DNA of 6,792 bases from Candidatus Benthicola azotiphorus (GCA_947581745.1 CANPVW010000121.1:1-6792), one strand, 5' to 3'. Counted from the first letter of the stretch, positions 1 through 6,558 are shown. Notes: generated from the letters alone by a model not told the origin. Translations and numbers: made by a program.

Positions 1-2867
1 AAGCCGCCCCCGTCACCGGACGTCTGGCGCCGTCGCTGAACGCCGCCCTCGTCCGGGCGGCTCCCGGCGATACCCTCCCGGTGATCATCGAGTACGAGGC
101 GGCCGCCCCCGCGCCCGGCCCCCCCGCGGGCCTCGTGCAGCGCCTCCAGGTACGCTCTGCCACCGCCCTGCTGCGGGTGGATTCGGCTGGAGCGGCGCTG
201 GGCCCCCGGCTGCGGGTCCGGCAGCGCCTGTGGGTGGTGCCGGCCGTCACCGCTGAAGCGACTCCCGAGGCCGTGCGGGCGCTGGCGGCCGATCCGGCGG
301 TTCGCCGGATCTACCTGGACGAGAGACTGCCGGTCCAGTTGTTCCCGGCCGCCGGCGCGATCGCGGACCCTGCCTTCACCTCGGACGCGATGAGGACGAT
401 CGGCGCCGATGCGGTGTGGGGGCAGGGAGTGACGGGAGAGGGGATCACGATCGCTTTCTTCGATTCCGGCGTGGACGGCACGAACGCCATGGTGTCGGAC
501 CGGTGGAGGGGGAGGACGTCCGACGTCCGCGCTTCCTGGTTCGATCCGTTCACGCGCGCGACGTCCCCGCAGGATGATGTCGGTCACGGCACGCAGGTGG
601 CGATCTCGGCCGTCGGGGCCCTGTCGGTCGGAGACACCCTCCGGTTTCCGGATGGGAGTGAAGTGGTGGCCGCGTCGTCCGTCGACGTGGTGACCGGGCC
701 GGCTCCCGCAGCCGAGTGGATCGCGGCTCGTGTATTCGAGCCGTTCGGCGGGAGCGTCTACACCCGCCGCTCGGTTCTGCTCCAGGCATACCAGTGGGCG
801 CTCGATCCGGATGGAAGTCCGGCGACGCCCGATGCCCCCGACGTGATCAACAACAGCTGGGGCCTGTTTCCGGGCGCGGCGGACTTCGATCCTTGCTCCG
901 ACATCCTGTACGACGCGATCGATGCGGCGGAAGCGGCCGGAATCGCCGTGCTCTTCTCGTCGGGAAACACGGGGCCGGATCCCGGCTCGGTGACGCCGCC
1001 GGGTGCCCGGGACGACCCCGGACTGCGAAACATGGCGGTCGGCGCGACGACAGGTCTGCCGGGGAATCTGGCGGTGGCGGACTACAGCGGCCGCGGGCCT
1101 TCACCGTGCGCCGGGGGCGTCAAGCCCGAGCTGGTGGCTCCGGGTCGAGTCCCGGAAGTCAGGTCGGCGGGGAGCTCCGCGGCGCGTCTCACCGGATTCA
1201 CGGTCACCGGGACCTCCTTCTCGGTGGCCCAGGTGTCGGGGGCACTGGCCCTGGTGCTCCAGGTTCGGCCGACGGCGGGGCCGGAGGAGGCGAAGCGCAT
1301 TCTGCTCGACACGGCCGAAGACCTGGGGGCCGCGGGAGCCGACAACGAGTACGGATACGGGTTGATCGACGTGCCGGCCGCCGTGCAGAGGGCCAACGCC
1401 GCCTTCGCGGGGGGGATGCTGCAGGCCTCGCTCGCCCGAAGGACCCCCGACAGCGTCTACGTCGAGATCCGTAACCGAGGCACGGGCCCGTGGTCCGGCG
1501 GGGAACTGTGGATGATCCCCGGGGGACGGCCGCCGGTGTCCCGAAACCTCCCCTGGCTGGACGCCGGCTCGGAGGCCCGTTTCGCGGTGTCCATCGATCC
1601 GGAGTCGCCGCTTCGCGTCGTGCGGGTCGCGGTCACGGAGCCATCGGGGGGCATCGTTCTTTCGCGAGTTCTGTACGCAGGGCCGCCGAACCTGTTCGGA
1701 GCCTGGATTCTGGAGGACGGGGACTTGGCCGCGGGCGGCAACGACTTCGGCCGCTTCGGACGTGTCGCGGCCTTCCGGGGGTTCGAGTGGAGGGGCGCGG
1801 ATCTCCTGACGGCGGCCGGCTTCGCCGTCGCCGGCGTGGGCCGGATTTCGGACGGCTTCTATTCGACCACCCTCGGCAGAGCGGACCTCAAGTCTTCGGC
1901 TCCGGCGATAGAGACGGACTGGGCGCCCTCCCGGTCGGAGACGGAGGTCGAGCCGACGCGGGCTACGTTCCGGTTCGACGACATGGAGGCGCTGCGGCCG
2001 ATCGGGCTCGAGGTGAGGACCACGGCCGAGGCGAGCGATGTCGGGGGCGTCGGGGCCCTCACCGTCACGGCGACCGTTCGAAATCTGTCGGGAGCCCGCG
2101 TCGCGGACGCGGTTCCGGCTTTCCTCGCGGACTGGGATCTGGCAGGGGGGGAGACCGTTCGCTGGTCGGCCGAGATGCAGGCCCTCATAGCGGAGTCGAG
2201 GGCCGGTGACGGTTTTCTCGCCGTGCTCGCCTCGGAGGGCGATGTCGTCGCCCGGTCCTCCATCCCCCTGGGCACGCCGGCACCCGGCGGGGCGTACGAG
2301 GCGGATAGCGGCGTGCTGTGGGACACGTTCGCTGAGGCGGACAAGCTGGACCTCGTCCGTGGAGTGAGTCCGGACGGACTCCCGGGTGCCGCGACCGCCA
2401 CCGACCGTGCGGCCCTCCTCAGCATCGGTCCCCTCGATCTCGCCGCTGGTGAGTCGAAGACCGTCCGGTTCTGGCTCCTGGCGGCTCAGACGGAGGCGGA
2501 AGCGGCGGAGCGGCTGAGGAAGCTGCGGGACGAGCCGGTGGAGCCGCCCGGTCCCGATGCCCGGTTCGAGATCGAGCCGCCTTACCCCAATCCGCTGCGC
2601 GTCGGCGCCGCCCAGGTGATGGACTTCCCGTACTCCGTTCCGCAGTCCGCGCGGGACGAAGGTCGCACTCTGGTGTTCGAGGTTTACGACGTGGCGGGCC
2701 GGCGGCTGGTGCGTCAGACGCGAGTTCTGACCGCCAGCGGCGCGCTGCCCCGCATCTCGTGGGATGGCAGACTGGCCGGAGGTCTGGAGGCGGCGTCGGG
2801 GACCTACCTGTTCGTGCTTCGCCTCGGGGACGAGACCCGATCCGGCCGGCTCGTGCTCGTGCACTGA
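1..2867 (+). CDS. Secreted S8 (subtilisin-like, bacillopeptidase F-like) serine peptidase with C-terminal sorting domain, 5'-partial
   Basis: This is a serine endopeptidase that probably cleaves proteins outside the cytoplasm. The reading frame is open from base 3 with no start, so the true start and any signal peptide lie upstream; the GTG at 81 is internal and is used here only as residue 1. Residues 1-88 look like an I9-type propeptide (LPVIIEY, then DPAVRRIYLDERLPV). The catalytic domain spans about 105-440, with Asp128 (FFDSGVD), His169 (GHGTQVA), oxyanion Asn296 (SSGNTGP) and Ser379 (GTSFSVAQ). The segments APAAEWIAARVF, DVINNSWG and SGRGPSPC resemble the bacillopeptidase F-like subgroup. 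Residues 445-827 are probably beta-sandwich modules. Residues 828-928 are a FlgD-Ig/T9SS type A-like domain (YPNP, VYDVAGRRL, WDG, SGTYLFVLR). His-Gly-Thr is followed by Gln rather than the usual His, and the Pro usual after the catalytic Ser motif is missing. The family call is secure; the export route is inferred. Confidence 0.93.
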   Translation, partial: AAPVTGRLAPSLNAALVRAAPGDTLPVIIEYEAAAPAPGPPAGLVQRLQVRSATALLRVDSAGAALGPRLRVRQRLWVVPAVTAEATPEAVRALAADPAVRRIYLDERLPVQLFPAAGAIADPAFTSDAMRTIGADAVWGQGVTGEGITIAFFDSGVDGTNAMVSDRWRGRTSDVRASWFDPFTRATSPQDDVGHGTQVAISAVGALSVGDTLRFPDGSEVVAASSVDVVTGPAPAAEWIAARVFEPFGGSVYTRRSVLLQAYQWALDPDGSPATPDAPDVINNSWGLFPGAADFDPCSDILYDAIDAAEAAGIAVLFSSGNTGPDPGSVTPPGARDDPGLRNMAVGATTGLPGNLAVADYSGRGPSPCAGGVKPELVAPGRVPEVRSAGSSAARLTGFTVTGTSFSVAQVSGALALVLQVRPTAGPEEAKRILLDTAEDLGAAGADNEYGYGLIDVPAAVQRANAAFAGGMLQASLARRTPDSVYVEIRNRGTGPWSGGELWMIPGGRPPVSRNLPWLDAGSEARFAVSIDPESPLRVVRVAVTEPSGGIVLSRVLYAGPPNLFGAWILEDGDLAAGGNDFGRFGRVAAFRGFEWRGADLLTAAGFAVAGVGRISDGFYSTTLGRADLKSSAPAIETDWAPSRSETEVEPTRATFRFDDMEALRPIGLEVRTTAEASDVGGVGALTVTATVRNLSGARVADAVPAFLADWDLAGGETVRWSAEMQALIAESRAGDGFLAVLASEGDVVARSSIPLGTPAPGGAYEADSGVLWDTFAEADKLDLVRGVSPDGLPGAATATDRAALLSIGPLDLAAGESKTVRFWLLAAQTEAEAAERLRKLRDEPVEPPGPDARFEIEPPYPNPLRVGAAQVMDFPYSVPQSARDEGRTLVFEVYDVAGRRLVRQTRVLTASGALPRISWDGRLAGGLEAASGTYLFVLRLGDETRSGRLVLVH

Positions 2868-3015
2868 GCCGTGCGCGGTCCGGGGCTAAACGTTTCGGGT
2901 CCCTCGCGCATTCATCAGACATGCAACGAAGAGGGAACGGCGACCCGAGTTCCGCCTCTCCGGACCCGGCGGGCGGCCGGCCGAAAGAACTCGTTCAGAG
3001 CACCTACCGCACAAT

Positions 3016-3020
3016 GGAGG
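3016..3020 (+). promoter_or_regulatory. Ribosome binding site GGAGG that decides the M28 peptidase start
   Basis: GGAGG lies five bases before the GTG at 3026, a normal Shine-Dalgarno distance. It overlaps the in-frame ATG at 3014, which itself has no good purine-rich site upstream. Starting at GTG gives the protein MKRRIVRA followed by a hydrophobic stretch, a compact signal peptide. I therefore prefer GTG over ATG. Confidence 0.65.
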
Positions 3021-3025
3021 CATTC

Positions 3026-4567
3026 GTGAAGCGACGCATCGTACGTGCCGTCGTCGCGGCCGCGGCAGTCCTGGCCCTCGCGCCAGCCGCGCCCGCTCAG
3101 GTGGCGCAGGAATCAGTCGACCTGGGAGTCGTGGCGCGCATCCGCGCCGAGGGGCTCGAGAACTCCCAGATCGAACAGCTGGCAGGGCACCTGACGGACG
3201 TGATCGGCCCCCGTCTGACCAATTCACCCGGCATGACCGCGGCCAACGAGTGGACCGCGGAGATGTTCGAGAAGTGGGGACTCGTCAACGTCCAGATCGA
3301 GCCGTGGGGCGAGTTCGGCCGGGGTTGGGAGCGCGTGTCGTACAGCGGCCGCATCCTCACTCCGTTCATCCAGCCGCTCGTCGCCCAGCCGTCCGGCTGG
3401 ACCGGGAGCACCCCCGGTCCCGTCACCGGCCCGGCCGTGATCATCGAGGCCGATTCCGTTCCCGATCTCGAGAAGTACAGGGGCAAGCTGGCCGGAGCGT
3501 GGGTCCTCTCGAGGCCGCCGGTCGACATGGAGCCCGACTGGGATCCGAGCCCGCTCCGGACGCCGCTCGACGACCTGCTCGCTCCGCCGGCGGAGTCCGA
3601 GGGCCGTCCGCAGCGGGATCCCGAGGAGCGCGCGCGCCGGATCGCCGAGTGGCGGCGCCTGCGGGAAGTCCGTGACGCGATGAACGAGTTTCTGGCCGAC
3701 GAGGGGATCGCCGGCTTTCTGGTCCCCTCCTCGCGCGAGTACACGCTGATCCGGGGCGGTGGCAGCATGGCGGGTCGCGATCCGTCCAATCCGGAGCCGC
3801 CGCCCGAGCTCAACGTAGCCGGCGAGCAGTACAACCAGATCTATCGGAACGTGATGCGCGGAATACCCGTCGAGCTGGAGATCGACGTCCAGAACCGCTT
3901 CTACTCGGACGATCTGAACTCCTACAACACGCTGGGCGACATCCCCGGCTCGGACCTCGCGGACCAGTACGTGATGATCGGCGCTCACCTCGATTCGTGG
4001 CACTACGGTACCGGCGCCACGGACGACGGGGCCGGCACGGTGGTGATGATGGAGGCGATGCGTATCCTGAAAGCGCTCGACCTTCAGCCGAGGCGCACGA
4101 TCCGGATCGGACTGTGGGCGGGCGAGGAGCAGGGGCTGCTGGGTTCGCGGGGTTGGGTGGAGATGCATCCGGAGATGCATCCGAAGATCTCCGCCTATCT
4201 CAACGTCGACAACGGCTCGGGCCGCCTGCGCGGAATCTGGGACCAGAGCAACGAGGCCGCGATTCCGGTGTTCGAACAGATCCTGTGGCCATTCCGCGAC
4301 CTGGGGGTCGTAGCCGTCAAGCACGGGAACACGGGCGGTACGGACCACCTCTCGTTCGATGCGGCCGGAATCCCCGGATTCAACTTCATCCAGGATCCGA
4401 TCGACTACGGGACCTTCACACACCACACGGCCGCCGACACCTACGAGCGGCTCGTGATCGACGACCTCAAGCAGGCGGCGGTCGTGGTGGCGGCCACGGC
4501 GTACGAGCTCGCGATGCGCGACGAGATGATGCCGCGAAAGCCGATGGAGCGCCCGACCACGGACTGA
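3026..4567 (+). CDS. Exported M28 family zinc metallopeptidase, carboxypeptidase Q-like
   Basis: This is a 513-residue di-zinc exopeptidase expected to remove terminal residues from peptides after export. Residues 1-24 form a signal peptide: KRR, then an Ala/Val/Leu core, then APA before Gln25. A PA-like insert with a charged helical segment lies at about 130-270. The M28 catalytic core at about 310-495 holds all expected residues: His321 (GAHLDSW), bridging Asp333 (ATDDGAG), general base Glu367 and ligand Glu368 (WAGEEQG), Asp395 (YLNVDNG) and His467 (FTHHTAADT). The segments HLDSW, RRTIRIGLWAGEEQG, GGTDHLSFDAAGIPG and HHTAADT resemble plasma glutamate carboxypeptidase (CPQ) and its bacterial relatives, so an aminopeptidase or dipeptidase role is possible; substrate specificity cannot be read from sequence. 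It follows the S8 peptidase by 158 bases on the same strand, and both look secreted, suggesting joint protein scavenging. A four-residue direct duplication (EMHPEMHP, 379-386) follows the catalytic Glu loop. Confidence 0.93.
   Translation: MKRRIVRAVVAAAAVLALAPAAPAQVAQESVDLGVVARIRAEGLENSQIEQLAGHLTDVIGPRLTNSPGMTAANEWTAEMFEKWGLVNVQIEPWGEFGRGWERVSYSGRILTPFIQPLVAQPSGWTGSTPGPVTGPAVIIEADSVPDLEKYRGKLAGAWVLSRPPVDMEPDWDPSPLRTPLDDLLAPPAESEGRPQRDPEERARRIAEWRRLREVRDAMNEFLADEGIAGFLVPSSREYTLIRGGGSMAGRDPSNPEPPPELNVAGEQYNQIYRNVMRGIPVELEIDVQNRFYSDDLNSYNTLGDIPGSDLADQYVMIGAHLDSWHYGTGATDDGAGTVVMMEAMRILKALDLQPRRTIRIGLWAGEEQGLLGSRGWVEMHPEMHPKISAYLNVDNGSGRLRGIWDQSNEAAIPVFEQILWPFRDLGVVAVKHGNTGGTDHLSFDAAGIPGFNFIQDPIDYGTFTHHTAADTYERLVIDDLKQAAVVVAATAYELAMRDEMMPRKPMERPTTD
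4159..4183 (+). repeat. 12-bp in-frame tandem duplication inside the M28 gene
   Basis: GAGATGCATCCG occurs twice in immediate succession (4160-4171 and 4172-4183) with no mismatch, and one further matching base lies on the left. The two copies encode Glu-Met-His-Pro twice (residues 379-386) in the loop between the catalytic Glu region and the zinc-ligand Asp395 strand. The reading frame is kept. Identical codons in both copies suggest a recent slippage event rather than an old repeat. Confidence 0.9.
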
Positions 4568-4603
4568 CGGTCGGACGACGCGCTGCACGGAGCACGTCTG
4601 CTC

Positions 4604-4643
4604 TGCGGGAGCCCGCCTTCCTCCGGGAGGGCGGGCTCCCGCG
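4604..4643. terminator. Bidirectional stem-loop terminator between convergent genes
   Basis: Bases 4605-4621 pair with 4626-4642, giving 17 base pairs with a single G-U wobble (4618/4629). The outer 13 pairs are perfect. On the plus-strand RNA the loop is UCCG closed by a C-G pair, which fits the very stable UNCG tetraloop class. A small stem (4590-4594 with 4599-4603) abuts the left side. The hairpin starts 37 bases after the M28 stop and lies 3 bases beyond the stop of the opposing RqcH-like gene. Neither side has a run of T, so it is not a classical rho-independent terminator on either strand. It could act as a T-less terminator, a 3'-end stabiliser or a block to read-through from both genes. 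Confidence 0.75.
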
Positions 4644-4645
4644 CG

Positions 4646-6403
4646 TCATGCGTCCGGGTCGAGCCGGGATACGGCCTCGCGGTCCGGTTCGACGAACAAG
4701 GTGGACACGCGCTCGGGGAGCACGCTGCCCGGAGCGGACTTGCGCGGCTTGCGGACGTACTTCCGCCGCGTCCAGTCCACTGCCACGACCCCGCTGTGGC
4801 GGGCCTCGCTGTGCAGTGCGGCGAGCACGGCCGCCTCGGTCAGATCGGCGAGCGGGGGGTTCTGGTCGCGCCGGTCCCAGCGCAGGATCACGTGCGCCCC
4901 GGCGGCCTGGCGGGCGTGCAGCCAGATGTCCTCGGGCGACGAGTGGCGGAACGTGAGCTCGTCGTTCGCCTTCGAGGACCGACCGACCCTGATCTCGAGG
5001 CCCCCGGTCGAACGGAATCGACGGTAGGGCAGCGGCCGGTCGCCGGAGAAGCTGGAGCCCGGGTCGCCCCCGGCGTCGCCCGGACGCCCGCCCACGAGGT
5101 CCCAGAGCTCGTCGGACGGACCGGCGGCGCGCAGCCGCTCCAGCCCCGCCTCCAGCCGGGCGATCGTTTCGGTCGTGGCCCTCAGACGACCCGGTATCCT
5201 CCGAGCGGCCCGCTCGCGCCGGCGCGCCCGATCGTAGTAGAGCTCGGCGTTCCCCACGGCGTCGAGGCGGGGGTCCAGCGTGACCTCTATCTCCTCGCCC
5301 CCGAAGCCTTCCAGCGATGCGGTGCGGGCGCCCCTCGGCACCTCCCGCTGCCGGCTGAGCAAGAGATGGCCCAGCTCGCGGAGGCGCTCGGCCTCATCCC
5401 CTTCGAGCTGCCGCTGGAGGGCCGCCTTCCGGCGGTCCAGCCTGCGGATCCGCTGCTCGAGGAGTCGCCGCATCGACTCCGCCTCCCCCGAGTCCTCCGT
5501 CCCTGTCGCGCCGCGGCCATCGACCGCATCGGAACCGTCCTCCGGGGGCCAGGAGCCGGATTCCACAGCAGCTTCGCCCATCGCGTCGGCCAGGGTGGGA
5601 AAGGGCCGCGCGTCCGGACCGATCGGCAGCGGGTACGGCTGATACGCCCCGCCGGCCGGCAGCAACCACGCGCCGCGCGGCTCCGCGATAGCGGTTCGCA
5701 GCTCCGTGTATCTCCCGAAGGCCCCGGCGAGGTCCCGGTGGGCGTCTTGGCCACCAGCGCCACCCAGTATCCAGTCGACGTTGAGAGAACTCGTCCAGGA
5801 AACGCCCTCGAGCAGAGCCTGGCAACGCCGCGCTGCCGGGACGCCATCGAGCGCGCTCGACCACGCGTCTTCGTCCGGTGCCGCCTCGGCCCACCGCCGC
5901 GCTCCCACGGGCCGCACGTACCGGGCGCCCGTGCGGAGCGAGCGTCCGCCGGCACTCCGGGGCCACAGCACGGCCTCGATCCGGTCGTCCGATCCGCGAG
6001 CCAGCACAGCGTTCCACTGGTTGGTGTGAAGCTCCACGAACAGCCGGAACACGGGTGGCAGGTCCGGTCGCACATCGCGCAGCCCGCCCGAAAGCTCGAA
6101 CACGAGAAGGCGCTCGTCGGCGGGAGACCCGACGTCGGTGAGGTAGAGTCGCCGGAAAGGAATCCGAGATCCCGTCTCCCGGGACACGGGAAGGGGCGGC
6201 GCGGCCTCCAGGACGAATCCCCGTGACGGGTGCAGCAGGCAGACGATCGCCGCGGCGTCCCCCTCCGGCGCGTCCGCGAACCGCAGCCACGCCTCGCGGC
6301 GCTCGCCGTCCAGTATCAGTTCGGCCGTGCGGCGGCCGACCCACCGGGATCGGATTTCCCGCGCCAGCCCGGTTACGAGGGCCGGATCGTAGCGGATGGC
6401 CAA
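4646..6403 (-). CDS. rqcH: NFACT-domain protein, RqcH-like ribosome-associated quality control factor
   Basis: RqcH binds 50S subunits carrying a stalled peptidyl-tRNA and recruits tRNA-Ala to add C-terminal alanine tails that mark the chain for degradation. The protein has 585 residues, near the family's usual 550-600. NFACT-N covers about 1-240 (LFVELHTNQWNAVL at 121-134). An acidic, low-complexity linker (about 284-310) leads into a coiled-coil middle region of about 310-430 that contains LDPRLDAVGNAELYYDRARR. NFACT-R covers about 458-575 with clear family motifs: IRVGRSSKANDELTFRHSS, EDIWLHARQAAGAHVILR, KYVRKPRKSAPGSV and TLFVEP. The start is TTG at 6403, with GAGGA eight bases upstream; no better in-frame start lies nearby. 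The DR motif of B. subtilis RqcH (D97/R98) appears as Glu97-Arg98. Family membership is certain. Full alanine-tailing activity is inferred, and older databases call such proteins fibronectin-binding (FbpA). Confidence 0.92.
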   Translation of the reverse strand: MAIRYDPALVTGLAREIRSRWVGRRTAELILDGERREAWLRFADAPEGDAAAIVCLLHPSRGFVLEAAPPLPVSRETGSRIPFRRLYLTDVGSPADERLLVFELSGGLRDVRPDLPPVFRLFVELHTNQWNAVLARGSDDRIEAVLWPRSAGGRSLRTGARYVRPVGARRWAEAAPDEDAWSSALDGVPAARRCQALLEGVSWTSSLNVDWILGGAGGQDAHRDLAGAFGRYTELRTAIAEPRGAWLLPAGGAYQPYPLPIGPDARPFPTLADAMGEAAVESGSWPPEDGSDAVDGRGATGTEDSGEAESMRRLLEQRIRRLDRRKAALQRQLEGDEAERLRELGHLLLSRQREVPRGARTASLEGFGGEEIEVTLDPRLDAVGNAELYYDRARRRERAARRIPGRLRATTETIARLEAGLERLRAAGPSDELWDLVGGRPGDAGGDPGSSFSGDRPLPYRRFRSTGGLEIRVGRSSKANDELTFRHSSPEDIWLHARQAAGAHVILRWDRRDQNPPLADLTEAAVLAALHSEARHSGVVAVDWTRRKYVRKPRKSAPGSVLPERVSTLFVEPDREAVSRLDPDA

Positions 6404-6411
6404 GCTTCGAG

Positions 6412-6416
6412 TCCTC
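6412..6416 (-). promoter_or_regulatory. Ribosome binding site supporting the TTG start of the RqcH-like gene
   Basis: On the minus strand GAGGA is followed by eight bases and then TTG. The protein from this TTG (MAIRYDPALVTGLAREI) aligns with the normal start of NFACT-N, so no N-terminal residues seem to be missing. No ATG or GTG start is in frame in the bases just upstream. Confidence 0.55.
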
Positions 6417-6463
6417 GCGATTCGGTGGGGCCCGGCGAGCGGACCATGCCGCGGCCGGACCCG

Positions 6464-6497
6464 TTGTAGGTCTCGAGTGAAACGAATATCTATCTGT
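6464..6497. promoter_or_regulatory. AT-rich patch in the divergent intergenic region, possible promoter for the HD gene
   Basis: The 155 bases between the divergent RqcH-like and HD genes must hold their promoters unless these lie inside coding sequence. The only AT-rich stretch runs from about 6464 to 6497. On the plus strand TTGTAG (6464-6469) and TATCTA (6487-6492) are 17 bases apart, a sigma-70 spacing, but each hexamer matches the consensus at only three positions. On the minus strand TACAAC (6463-6468) resembles a -10 box without a clear -35. This is a weak call. Confidence 0.25.
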
Positions 6498-6542
6498 ACC
6501 CCGCCGGGGCACGCCCGGCCAGCGGAGGCGTCGGTCCGAGAC

Positions 6543-6548
6543 GAGGAG
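6543..6548 (+). promoter_or_regulatory. Ribosome binding site of the HD-domain gene
   Basis: GAGGAG lies ten bases before the ATG at 6559, slightly long but usable spacing. An in-frame TGA at 6478-6480 closes the frame upstream, and no ATG, GTG or TTG lies in frame between it and 6559. The start is therefore well fixed. Confidence 0.55.
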
Positions 6549-6558
6549 TCGAACAGGG

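Noticed and set aside
1101..2864. A 587-codon open frame on the minus strand opposite the S8 peptidase
   Set aside because: It is antisense to a clear protease gene. Its translation is rich in Arg, Pro and Gly with no recognisable domain, as expected from the complementary frame of a GC-rich gene.
2847..2871. CGGCTC and GAGCCG inverted repeat around the S8 stop codon as a terminator
   Set aside because: The stem has six pairs, the loop is 13 bases, and there is no T run; this is common by chance at this base composition.
2888..2895. AAACGTTT palindrome in the S8-M28 gap, considered as an operator
   Set aside because: It is only 8 bp, the flanks do not extend the symmetry, and no second copy is seen. 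The 158-base gap holds nothing else I can support, and no convincing promoter.
2759..3025. Upstream in-frame starts (2759, ATG 2921, ATG 3014) for the M28 gene
   Set aside because: They overlap the end of the S8 gene or put an Arg/Pro-rich tail before the signal peptide, and they lack a Shine-Dalgarno as good as that of GTG 3026.
3224..4588. A 454-codon open frame on the minus strand opposite the M28 peptidase
   Set aside because: It has no family motifs, an Arg/His-rich composition and a perfect shadow of the M28 coding sequence.
4796..6226. A 476-codon open frame on the plus strand opposite the RqcH-like gene
   Set aside because: It is a complement of a gene with multiple conserved NFACT motifs; the translation has no motif of its own and an Arg/Pro/Gly-rich, low-complexity composition.
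6503..6519. GCCGGG and CCCGGC hairpin in the leader of the HD gene as a riboswitch or attenuator
   Set aside because: It is a single six-pair stem with a five-base loop in a very GC-rich spacer, with no conserved riboswitch core and no antiterminator partner beyond a four-base alternative.
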